From: Solirubrobacterales bacterium
GTDB lineage: Bacteria > Actinomycetota > Thermoleophilia > Solirubrobacterales > Solirubrobacteraceae
Reading direction: 5' to 3'
Assembly (NCBI GenBank): GCA_947474595.1
Contig: CANJIV010000002.1
Coordinates: 62,001 to 126,000 of the forward strand
Length of the DNA stretch: 64,000 bases
In this document: positions 37,677 to 45,173 of the stretch, piece by piece
Numbering within the stretch: the stretch's first letter is position 1
Layout of the letters: the number at the start of each line of letters is the position of its first letter
Notes under the pieces: model-generated
What the model was told of the DNA's origin: nothing
Databases searched by the model: none
The model's input: only the letters and a program-made list of their open reading frames with translations
Made by a program: the position numbers and the translations under genes

Positions 37677-38875
37677 AGCCTCTCCTCCTCGGCCAAGTGA
37701 GCCAGAAATAGCTCGGTTGGATCCTTAAAGCCCTTGAGACGAACCTTGCCAATCATCTCGAACTCAAGGTTAGCTCCGGCCGCCTCGACGACCGTTCGCG
37801 TCACTAGCACCTCACCTCCGGCAGCACGCGTGGCAACCCGCGCTGCGCGATTTACCTCGCTCCCAAAGTAATCACCATCCCTGTAGAGCGTCGCACCGTA
37901 GTGCATCCCGATCCGTGGCTGAGGTCGATCCGGCATAAGCACCTGAAAGCCGATCGCCCAGTCAGTTAGAGCTGCGCAGTCAGAGCCAACAACCATTACG
38001 CCGTCGCCGATCGTCTTAATCACACGGGCATCCTCCGGTAGCGTGACTTGGACCGCGGAGACAAAACGTTCGACCACATCAACAGCAGCCTCGTCGCCTA
38101 GCTCATCGGTCAGCCGGGTGTATCCGGCTAGATCTACGAATGCAATCGCAACTCGTAAGCTGCCAAGTTCCAACGGCACCTGCTCCAGATCTGCCTCCAT
38201 GTGGCCGATCACATCCTGCTCAACGAACTGACGCAAATGGCGCCGGTGGAGTTCGTTCATCACCGGAGCGGCAAGCGGCAGTAGCTCGCTGGCGAGGCCC
38301 TCCATCTGCTCGGCAATCTCGATCCCTGAGATGCCATCTCGCATCAACGGCTCGTGTACATAGAGGTGAAAGAGTCGGACCTCAGCGTCGGCTATTTGCG
38401 CAAGCGCCTGGCTGTAAACCCGGACTAATTGCAGAAATGCCACGAGCGGGAAGCCAGCATCCAAGACTGCTGCGCTATAGCGCAGCAGATCTAGGTCATC
38501 TTGAGTCAAAGCCTCTTGAGCGGCGCCAAGGCCCAAAGCCTGGATCATCCGCTCGATTAGGGCTGGCTCTAGCCCTGTCTGCTTTGCTCCATCAGCAAGT
38601 GTCAGCGGTTCCCTCGTGACGGCAAAGAGATCTTCGATGTAGCCGAAGGCCAGCTGTCCGCTCTGCCCAGCTAGCTTGATATCGGCTAGAGCGTGTCCTT
38701 TGGAACGCAGTCGCGCAACCATACGAGCGTAGGTAGCGACGATTGGAGTCCACGTCCCGTCGTAGTGAGGGATGACTCCACCCTTTGCCCAGCGCTGGAG
38801 CGTGGCTGGCGATACGCCAGCTCGGCGAGCCGCCTCCTTAAGCGACAGCTCAGACGTCGGGCCAGCGGTCGCCAT
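37673..38875 (-). CDS. Class III adenylate cyclase with MerR-type HTH and Rv1264-like pH-sensing domain
   Basis: A 400-aa three-part protein. Residues about 10-60 form a MerR-like helix-turn-helix (SLKEAARRAGVSPATLQRWA). Residues about 90-225 resemble the pH-sensing regulatory domain of M. tuberculosis Rv1264, running into the transducing helix ELHRRHLRQFVEQDV. Residues about 240-395 are a class III cyclase domain with every catalytic residue: metal ligands D248 and D291, adenine-specifying K287 and D335, and transition-state N342 and R346. An active ATP cyclase is therefore likely. It is coupled to tilS by a GTGA overlap. HTH, sensor and cyclase in one chain is unusual; the HTH may bind DNA or proteins. 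Confidence 0.9.
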   Translation of the reverse strand: MATAGPTSELSLKEAARRAGVSPATLQRWAKGGVIPHYDGTWTPIVATYARMVARLRSKGHALADIKLAGQSGQLAFGYIEDLFAVTREPLTLADGAKQTGLEPALIERMIQALGLGAAQEALTQDDLDLLRYSAAVLDAGFPLVAFLQLVRVYSQALAQIADAEVRLFHLYVHEPLMRDGISGIEIAEQMEGLASELLPLAAPVMNELHRRHLRQFVEQDVIGHMEADLEQVPLELGSLRVAIAFVDLAGYTRLTDELGDEAAVDVVERFVSAVQVTLPEDARVIKTIGDGVMVVGSDCAALTDWAIGFQVLMPDRPQPRIGMHYGATLYRDGDYFGSEVNRAARVATRAAGGEVLVTRTVVEAAGANLEFEMIGKVRLKGFKDPTELFLAHLAEEERL

Positions 38876-38895
38876 CTTCAGCAGTCGCTAGCCAT

Positions 38896-39321
38896 TTAGA
38901 CGAGAAGGTGTGGATATTCGTCTGCAAGCATCGCCCGGAAAGGAGCAAAGATCCCCTTGGTAATCGGGATTAGCGAGAGCGATGCTGCGACGTCGCCACC
39001 GGCCTTAATCCTGCGCCGAGCTATCGCCATAGCCACGTTCTCTTTTCCTTGGAAGTACTTGTTAGCCGTCTCAGACGACATCGTCATCTTCACGCGCGGC
39101 TCCCAATCTACGTCGTCACCCCAAACCCATACGAGGTTGGCGTCCTCATCCTCGCGGCCGGCGCGAACATTGACGACTAAATCCAAGTCATCAAATTCAA
39201 AACGCTGCGGCACATCGGCGTCGCGTAGCTTTGGGCCCATCTCAGGGTCTTCGCTCATCATCGTCCAGACGCGATCCATCACGGCACGAAACTCCTTCGA
39301 CGATGAAAACTCTGCAGCCAT
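38896..39321 (-). CDS. SCP2-like sterol/lipid-carrier domain protein
   Basis: A 141-aa single-domain protein resembling SCP2. Support comes from the alternating strands LDLVVNVRAGRED and VKMTMSSETANKYFQGKENVAMAIAR (shown in parts), and from the RRRIKAGGDVAASLSLIPI helix, a typical SCP2 C-terminal pattern of 'K.GKV.L.G' type. The start is ATG 39321 with GGAAGG 8 nt upstream. A (TCAA)5 repeat lies just above that SD. It probably carries lipids or acyl-CoA (family inference). Confidence 0.75.
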   Translation of the reverse strand: MAAEFSSSKEFRAVMDRVWTMMSEDPEMGPKLRDADVPQRFEFDDLDLVVNVRAGREDEDANLVWVWGDDVDWEPRVKMTMSSETANKYFQGKENVAMAIARRRIKAGGDVAASLSLIPITKGIFAPFRAMLADEYPHLLV

Positions 39322-39337
39322 CAGCGTTGCCTTCCTT

Positions 39338-39357
39338 TCAATCAATCAATCAATCAA
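39338..39357. repeat. (TCAA)5 tetranucleotide repeat
   Basis: Five perfect TCAA units lie immediately upstream of the SD of the SCP2-like gene. Slippage would change promoter-SD spacing without changing the protein. Confidence 0.85.
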
Positions 39358-39849
39358 ATGGTGGCGCTGTGGCCGATCGCTCCCAGCGACACCCAATCTC
39401 CTGCGGAACACCTTACACCGCAAGCCCGCCCGCCTTTGAGGCAAGCATGACTGTTTAGTCGGCCGCTGCTAGGAAGGGGGCCTTGCCCAGCGTCTCTAAC
39501 CCTTAAGTAGAGGGTTAGGGTTTGGCATCACTACGCTTGATCGGTATCCGACCAACGATCGCTAGGGCGTTCTTGGGCGCAAAGGCGGCACAAGGACCCG
39601 CGCGAGACGTTACTATTGACACTGTCGAACATCGATATTCGAATCTACAGCTGAGGCCTCAACTGTCGGATCTTCTGATTCGGATTCGAGATTGCGCGAC
39701 TTCACCGATTTTTAGCAGGAGTGGGTTCTTAGATTGAAATAGTAAGGACGCCAGATAGCACCACACCAAAGTAGCCTTCAAGACCACAGTCCAACCGTTC
39801 GGTATTTAGCCGACGGGACAGATTTATCGCAGGGAGATGTTCAGGCGGA
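39358..39849. other. Gene-free divergent intergenic region
   Basis: About 490 bp between the minus-strand SCP2-like gene and the plus-strand murein hydrolase. I see no convincing gene: the open frames have no family features or good start. It holds the GGGGCCTTGCCCA word, the CTAACCCT inverted repeat, a palindrome CTGAGGCCTCAA (one mismatch) near 39650, and AT-richer stretches that could be promoters. No c-di-AMP riboswitch pattern was recognised. Confidence 0.6.
39496..39518. promoter_or_regulatory. Inverted repeat CTAACCCT-N7-AGGGTTAG
   Basis: Perfect 8-bp arms with a 7-nt centre (TAAGTAG), followed by another AGGGTTT-like word. No T-tract. It is a possible operator serving one or both divergent genes. 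The related word CTAACCCTC occurs in the sigma-factor upstream region. Confidence 0.4.
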
Positions 39850-42405
39850 ATGAACTACCGGAAGTTATCCATAGGCCTGCTAGTCGCACTCGCGCTGTCA
39901 TTTGGTGCGGGCGCTTCGGTCCTGCCCTCCTCGGCCAACAACATCCTTCTCTCGTCCATCAACGGAGTAGTACTGACGCCGCCGATACCTCAGAACGGCC
40001 TCATTACCCTGACCTTTGCCTCGCTGGAAACGGTCACGATCCCCTCCCTTGTCCCGTGCTCGGCGACACCGATCCCGCCGCAGCGTGAAGAGATCCTCCT
40101 GATCACTTGTCCGCTAGACCAACCTGGCGCAGAGCCACCGGCACTCCCCGAGCTTAACCCTGACCCAGCCCTAGTTGGAACCCCCATCACCCCTCCTACT
40201 CCAGAGCCGACCCCCACCACTCCTAATCCAGATCCCAAGCCGACCCCAAAGCCGACCCCAAAGCCGACCCCAAAGCCGACCCCAAAGCCTAAACCCAAGC
40301 CTGAGGGTAGCAACGGGCTCGCGATCGGCGGTAAAGAGGTCGAGAGCGCCCAGCCTGTCCTCCAGCGTCCAGTCCTCCAGCGTCCAAGCAAGACTCCGAA
40401 GGTCAAGCCTGCCAAGCCACTGCTCCCAGCGGTAGGTAGTGCCGCAAACGAGATCTTCGGATCGGCGCCGCTCGGAGTCCCGAACTTCTTCATTGAAAAG
40501 TTTCGCATCCCCCCGTTTCTGCTCGGCATCTACCAAGCAGCGGGAATCGAGTACGCAGTGCCGTGGCAGGTACTCGCGGCGATCAACGAAATCGAGACCG
40601 ACTACGGGCGTAATCTGAATATCTCCTCGGCAGGCGCTCTGGGGTGGATGCAGTTCATGCCCGCTAGCTGGGCCGCTTACGGAGTTGACGCCAACAGCGA
40701 CGGGCGCAAAGACCCATTCAACCCAGTCGATGCCATCTTCGCTGCTGGGCGCTACCTCAAGGCAGCAGGTGCAGCCACAGATCTTCGCGGCGCAATCTTC
40801 GCCTACAACCATGCCGATTGGTACGTAGACAGCGTGCTCTTGAGGGCTCGCCTAATTGGCGGCCTTCCCGCCGATCTAGTGGGTGCCTTGACTGGGTTGA
40901 CCTCTGGTCGCTTTCCAATCGGAGCCGCCGCCCGCTACGCCGACAATCTGACTGCATCTGAAACACGCAAACGGGTCAAGCAGGGCAACGTAGCCCAGCC
41001 GATCGAGTCCAACGCCAATCGCGATGCGATCAACATCTACGCCAAGCCAGGCTCTCCAATTATCGCTGTTCAGGACGGGGTGGTTCGTGAGATTGGAGAG
41101 TCAAAGAAACTTGGCGCCTACGTCGTGCTCGAAGACGTCTACGGAAACCACTACACCTACTCCCACATCGGCAAGCTTGCCCAGAGTTACCCATCGCCAA
41201 AGGTTAAGTCCGTTAGCAGTGCCCAGATCAAATCCGAGCTGGCTCGACCACGAACCGATCCCAAGCCGCGTAGCGCTGCCTCAGCAGGCAGCCAAACCAT
41301 CGCAAAAACTGACCGTCTAACTAAATCTAGCACTGCGTCAGCAAAGCTTTCCGGGGCGAAGGGCGCGACCCCATCTGCTGCTGCCATAACCAAAGAACGC
41401 CTCTTCGCTCACCCCGATCGCGCCCACAAAGCAACCAGCGATGATGGCGCTCAACTGGTTGCAATTGGCAGGCCGGTGGCAGGGTATGAGTCCTATGACG
41501 CCTACTTCAAGCAAGTGCTCGGGCTCAAGCGTTCGGAGGTAGAGCTTAAGCCGCTAGTGGCAGGAGCACGAGTGATCGGCGGGACCGTCCTAGGCCGCGT
41601 TGACAAGGTCTCGCCAACCGAGAAGCGTACCCACCTGACCTTCAGGATCCGTCCGGTTGGCGATGGTTCACCACTGATCGATCCCAAACCGATCCTTGAT
41701 GGATGGCGCCTACTGGCATCGACTGCGATCTACCGCTCTCAAGGCGACAATCAGTACTTCGGGCCCGGCGCTAAGAATCCAACAATCGGCCAGATTCTTC
41801 TGATGAGTAAGGAGTCCCTAGAGCGTCGCGTGCTCGCCGACCCCGACATTCAGATCTACGAATGCGGCCGACGCGATATCCGCTCAGGCCAGATCAACCG
41901 CCGCGTGCTAGCGACGCTTGCCTACCTAAGTTCGGCTGGCTTGAAGGTGGCCGTGAGCGCACTTAAATGTGGTCATACCTACTACTCAACTGCGGGCACA
42001 GTCTCTGAGCACAGCTCAGGTAACGGCGTTGACATCGCGGCGATAAACGGAGTTGCGATCTACGGTCACCAAGGCGCTGGCTCAGTAACTGACGTAACAA
42101 TCCGGCGCCTGCTGAATCTACAAGGCACGATGAAGCCACACCAGATCATCTCCCTGATGAAATACCAGAACACCGACAACACTTTGGTTCTCTCCGATCA
42201 CGCCGACCACATCCACGTCGGCTTCTACCCCGGGTTCTCCGACCTGACCAAGCTTGACATCCAGGCCAACTCAGTACTTAAGCCCGAGCAGTGGACCAAG
42301 CTAATTGCCCGCATCGGAGAGATCGAAAACCCCAAGGTGTCCGCTAAGCCATCGAAGTACAGCATCAAGACCAGCACCGGCGCCAAATCCGGCGCTGGCA
42401 AGTAA
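39850..42405 (+). CDS. Secreted multi-domain murein hydrolase: lytic transglycosylase, degenerate M23, LAS peptidase
   Basis: An 851-aa exported protein. A signal sequence (about 1-30) is followed by a Pro/Lys linker with PTPK repeats (about 118-150). A MltB-like SLT domain (about 220-340) contains NEIETDYGRN with catalytic E249, and GALGWMQFMPASW. An M23/LytM-like fold lies at about 388-620 but is split by a low-complexity insert of about 130 aa (Lys/Ser/Ala-rich) and lacks metal ligands (NRDAIN, YTYSH, THLTF instead of HxxxD, HxH, HLH). A C-terminal LAS/M15-like peptidase carries HX6D (H721, D728) and HXH (H787, H789). It should cleave glycan strands and peptides during wall remodelling. 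Confidence 0.88.
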   Translation: MNYRKLSIGLLVALALSFGAGASVLPSSANNILLSSINGVVLTPPIPQNGLITLTFASLETVTIPSLVPCSATPIPPQREEILLITCPLDQPGAEPPALPELNPDPALVGTPITPPTPEPTPTTPNPDPKPTPKPTPKPTPKPTPKPKPKPEGSNGLAIGGKEVESAQPVLQRPVLQRPSKTPKVKPAKPLLPAVGSAANEIFGSAPLGVPNFFIEKFRIPPFLLGIYQAAGIEYAVPWQVLAAINEIETDYGRNLNISSAGALGWMQFMPASWAAYGVDANSDGRKDPFNPVDAIFAAGRYLKAAGAATDLRGAIFAYNHADWYVDSVLLRARLIGGLPADLVGALTGLTSGRFPIGAAARYADNLTASETRKRVKQGNVAQPIESNANRDAINIYAKPGSPIIAVQDGVVREIGESKKLGAYVVLEDVYGNHYTYSHIGKLAQSYPSPKVKSVSSAQIKSELARPRTDPKPRSAASAGSQTIAKTDRLTKSSTASAKLSGAKGATPSAAAITKERLFAHPDRAHKATSDDGAQLVAIGRPVAGYESYDAYFKQVLGLKRSEVELKPLVAGARVIGGTVLGRVDKVSPTEKRTHLTFRIRPVGDGSPLIDPKPILDGWRLLASTAIYRSQGDNQYFGPGAKNPTIGQILLMSKESLERRVLADPDIQIYECGRRDIRSGQINRRVLATLAYLSSAGLKVAVSALKCGHTYYSTAGTVSEHSSGNGVDIAAINGVAIYGHQGAGSVTDVTIRRLLNLQGTMKPHQIISLMKYQNTDNTLVLSDHADHIHVGFYPGFSDLTKLDIQANSVLKPEQWTKLIARIGEIENPKVSAKPSKYSIKTSTGAKSGAGK
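40237..40284 (+). repeat. Four perfect 12-bp tandem repeats in the linker
   Basis: The unit AAGCCGACCCCA is repeated four times without mismatch, coding for KPTP repeats. Exact DNA identity implies recent expansion or slippage; the number of copies may vary between strains without frameshift. Confidence 0.9.
40357..40386 (+). repeat. Two perfect 15-bp tandem repeats in the linker
   Basis: GTCCTCCAGCGTCCA occurs twice in tandem, coding VLQRP twice. In-frame coding duplication in the linker ahead of the transglycosylase domain. Confidence 0.85.
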
Positions 42406-42433
42406 CCGCCCTCGCGCGGTACTCTCGATCGCG

Positions 42434-43312
42434 GTGAGTGGCTCCGCGCAGATCTTCGGCTTCGTGCAGTTCGAGTTTCCGTGGGTCCTAGGACCTGAGC
42501 CCGGCCGCTACGTGCTGCGCGACTCCAGCACGACCGACCCAACCCAAGTCCTCGTGATCGCCACGCTCGGCGCTGCTCCACGCCGTCGAATTGGCGCCAA
42601 GCGGACCCGCCGTTCCGAGCCCGAACCTGCGCCAGTGGCGGTCACAACGACGAGAGCTACGGCAATTCCAGCCACGCCGCTGGACGGAGCGACGGCCGCA
42701 ATCGCCTGGATGGCCGCCACGCGGCGTGATCCCGGGCCAGCGATCGCCGTTGCCGTTAGCGCCGTAAACCGGGCCATCCATGCCCACAGAATCGCTATCG
42801 CCGACAGCGCCCTGCGCGAGGTCTCGCGAGAGCGGGCGATCGTGGTGCGCATCGGGTATGGCCGCGGCGAGGAAGTAGCCGACGGCCTCTGGAGCGAAGC
42901 CGTAGATATCCCGAGCGTCCATCCATCGCGCAGGCGCCGTAGTGCAGCGCTTCGTCCACAAGAGAGAGTCGCCGCGATGCTTGGTGGCCGCGATCATCCA
43001 CTCGTATGCGAAGAACTCACGCTACGTGCGCGCGCTGACGTCGACAACGGCCGCCTGCGCGAAGGCGCTATCCAGTTGCGAGCCGCGCTGCTGACCGCTA
43101 TTGGCGAGCTAGCTGCCACGCCTGGAGCGGCGCCGGACATGGCCCAGCGCGTTGCTGAGCTAGGCGAATTGATGGGGTCTATCGATGCCGTCGCCGACGA
43201 TGCGATCGGTGGGGTATTTAGCGAGGCGTCAGCGCAGAGTGTGGTCGCCGCACTCCAACGCCTAGAGGCAGCCCTGCGTGCTCGCTCGGCCGCTGGATTA
43301 GCCTCGCCTTAA
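42434..43312 (+). CDS. Uncharacterised protein, polar and Ala/Arg-rich
   Basis: I do not recognise the family. The 292-aa frame begins near GTG 42434 (VSGSAQIFGFVQFEFPWVLG), only 28 bp after the murein hydrolase, and shows a short conserved-looking N-terminus (GRYVLRDSSTTDPTQVLVIATL). A variable Pro/Arg segment follows, then an alpha-helical Ala-rich C-terminal half. No signal peptide, membrane helix or catalytic motif is evident. Codon use looks like its neighbours and the frame is long, so it is probably a real gene. Its stop overlaps the convergent sirtuin stop by 4 bp. The start is uncertain; no SD was found. Confidence 0.7.
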   Translation: MSGSAQIFGFVQFEFPWVLGPEPGRYVLRDSSTTDPTQVLVIATLGAAPRRRIGAKRTRRSEPEPAPVAVTTTRATAIPATPLDGATAAIAWMAATRRDPGPAIAVAVSAVNRAIHAHRIAIADSALREVSRERAIVVRIGYGRGEEVADGLWSEAVDIPSVHPSRRRRSAALRPQERVAAMLGGRDHPLVCEELTLRARADVDNGRLREGAIQLRAALLTAIGELAATPGAAPDMAQRVAELGELMGSIDAVADDAIGGVFSEASAQSVVAALQRLEAALRARSAAGLASP

Positions 43313-44067
43313 AGCGCCGCTACCAGCGCCCCTAGCTCGCTAACGACATCGCCGTCGAGCTTGACGGCGGCGTCTTTGTCATACGGCGTTGGACCCTGGG
43401 TGACGAGGGCCACCTTGCCTCCAGCGCCCAGCGTTAAAGCAGGCAGGTTGGCAACGGGATAGACCTCCAGCGAGGAGCCGACACACAACAGGACGCCAGC
43501 GCCCAGCGCCAACGTGCTCGCCTCGAGCATCGGCTGCGGCGCGAGCATCTCCCCAAAGAGCACGACGCCTGGCTTTAGGGGCTTCGCGCAATCGCAGAGT
43601 GGCACCCCGTCGTCGCTGATGGCTATACGTCGCGTAGTCTCGGAGAGGTCGAACTCTGAGCCACATCTGAGGCAGATGGCCTCTGCGATCGATCCGTGCA
43701 CCTCTATTAGGTTGCGTGTGCCAGCCTTGCGGTGAAGACAGTCCACGTTCTGGGTGATCACTGCACTCAAGATTCCCCGCTGCTCAAGCTCAACCAGAGC
43801 GCCGTGCGCCGCGTTGGGCTTTTTATCGTCAAGGGTCGCGAAGCGCGCACCGTAGAAGTGCCAGAACCGTTGTGGGTCGCGATGAAATACATCGATGTGG
43901 GCGACCTCCATCGGATCGATGCCCTCCCATAACCCTGTCCCTGGCGAGCGGAAATCAGGAATCCCCGAGGGGACCGAGATTCCTGCGCCCGTCAGTGCCA
44001 CTACCGAGTCGGCATCTGCGATCAGCTCTGCAAGCTGATCTGTGCGCGAGCTACTTGGGGCGTTCAC
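43309..44067 (-). CDS. Sir2-family NAD-dependent protein deacylase
   Basis: A 252-aa sirtuin. It has the NAD-binding GAGISVPSGIPDFRS, TQNVDCLHRKAG, catalytic His in EVHGSIAEA, zinc-finger cysteines as CLRC and CDC, and VGSSLEVYPVANLP. It removes acetyl or acyl groups from lysines, often activating acyl-CoA synthetases. It starts at GTG 44067, overlapping the upstream hydratase-fusion stop by 4 nt (GTGA). It is therefore co-translated at the end of the beta-oxidation operon, suggesting control of fatty-acid enzymes by deacylation (inference). Confidence 0.95.
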   Translation of the reverse strand: MNAPSSSRTDQLAELIADADSVVALTGAGISVPSGIPDFRSPGTGLWEGIDPMEVAHIDVFHRDPQRFWHFYGARFATLDDKKPNAAHGALVELEQRGILSAVITQNVDCLHRKAGTRNLIEVHGSIAEAICLRCGSEFDLSETTRRIAISDDGVPLCDCAKPLKPGVVLFGEMLAPQPMLEASTLALGAGVLLCVGSSLEVYPVANLPALTLGAGGKVALVTQGPTPYDKDAAVKLDGDVVSELGALVAAL

Positions 44068-45173
44068 CGTCCTTGAAAACGAGCGGGGCGTTTGTCTAAG
44101 AAGGCCCCGATGCCCTCACGCGCATCCTCTGAGGCAAAGACAGCAGAGAAGCCGTCCTTCTCTGCCTCGATACCGGTGTCGAGGTCGCCTTGGCCTGAGA
44201 CCCGCTTGATCTGCTCGATCGCTAGGGGCGCTTGTGTGGCCATCTTGCGCGCCCACGCAACTGCGGTGTCAAGCAGTTCGTGGTCGTCGACTACGACGTT
44301 GACTAATCCAAACTCATAGGCCTCCACAGCGTCAACTGCGTCACCGGTGAGATTCATCTCCAGAGCTTTTGCTGACCCGACTAGTCGCGGTAGTCGCTGC
44401 GTGCCGCCGAAGCCCGGAATAATTCCGAGGTTGATCTCAGGCTGGCCGAACGTCGCTGACTGCGCGGCAATACGAATATCGCAGGCCATCGCCAGCTCGC
44501 AGCCGCCCCCCAATGCGAGAGCGTTGACTGCAGCAATCGTGACAACGCTCGAGCGCCCAAACTCCCTAAACAGATCATGTGTGGTGTCGAGCAACTGACG
44601 ACCGCCGGCAGCGTCCATCTTCGTAAAGGCCTTGATATCGGCGCCAGCGCAGAAGATCTGGGGGTTAGAAGATGCGATTACCAGCGCCCGGATAGCTGGA
44701 TCACTTTGGACCGCCAGCCAGACTTGGCTGAGTGCCTCAACGACCGTCGGTGAAATCGAGTTCGCCGGCGGATTGGCCAGCCAGGCGATCGCGAAATCTC
44801 CCCGGCTCTCTAGCGAGACCGGCGCCTGAGCAAACGCTGCATCAGGACGAGCATAAGGAAAGAATCCTTGACCTGACTTCTGTCCCAGGCGGCCTTGAGC
44901 TACGAGTCGCCGCAGGATTGCCGGTGGCTCGTAATCCTCCCCCCACTCAACTTGGGCGCGCTCGAGGTCGGCTAATACCTGATCGAGGCCGATCGCATCG
45001 GCGCGCGCGAACGGCGGCGGAACAATTCCAGCTCCGGCCATCATTGCGAGATCGATGTCTTTGATCGTCGCGACCCCCTCCTCCAGCACTAGGCACGCTT
45101 CGACTAAAGCCTTAAGCGCGAATCGCTGTACGTAGCGCTCGGTACGTGGGTCGAGATCAGCTGGCGTGCTCAT
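44064..45173 (-). CDS. Fusion: 3-hydroxyacyl-CoA dehydrogenase C-domain plus enoyl-CoA hydratase
   Basis: A 369-aa protein. Residues about 10-110 match the C-terminal (dimerisation) domain of 3-hydroxyacyl-CoA dehydrogenase (RYVQRFALKALVEACLVLEEG ... LGQKSGQGFFPY in parts). Residues about 125-369 form a crotonase with both catalytic Glu, in GGGCELAMACD and GQPEINLGIIPGFGGT, and an oxyanion motif FCAGADIK. ATG 45173 is preceded by AAAGGA and lies inside the upstream gene (17-nt overlap, different frame). Long FadB has these domains on one chain in another order; here the set is split over two overlapping genes. It has no NAD-binding domain of its own. Confidence 0.9.
   Translation of the reverse strand: MSTPADLDPRTERYVQRFALKALVEACLVLEEGVATIKDIDLAMMAGAGIVPPPFARADAIGLDQVLADLERAQVEWGEDYEPPAILRRLVAQGRLGQKSGQGFFPYARPDAAFAQAPVSLESRGDFAIAWLANPPANSISPTVVEALSQVWLAVQSDPAIRALVIASSNPQIFCAGADIKAFTKMDAAGGRQLLDTTHDLFREFGRSSVVTIAAVNALALGGGCELAMACDIRIAAQSATFGQPEINLGIIPGFGGTQRLPRLVGSAKALEMNLTGDAVDAVEAYEFGLVNVVVDDHELLDTAVAWARKMATQAPLAIEQIKRVSGQGDLDTGIEAEKDGFSAVFASEDAREGIGAFLDKRPARFQGR

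Noticed and set aside
39522-39737. 71-aa plus-strand frame in the 500-bp intergenic region
   Set aside because: No SD, no known motif, poor composition; the region looks regulatory.
39346-39849. A c-di-AMP (ydaO-type) riboswitch before the murein hydrolase
   Set aside because: The known conserved blocks could not be matched by eye, so I list only the inverted repeat and open space.
40237-40386. Short tandem repeats that could suggest a CRISPR-like array
   Set aside because: The units are 12 or 15 bp, without spacers, and code in frame for a Pro/Lys/Gln linker in the murein hydrolase.
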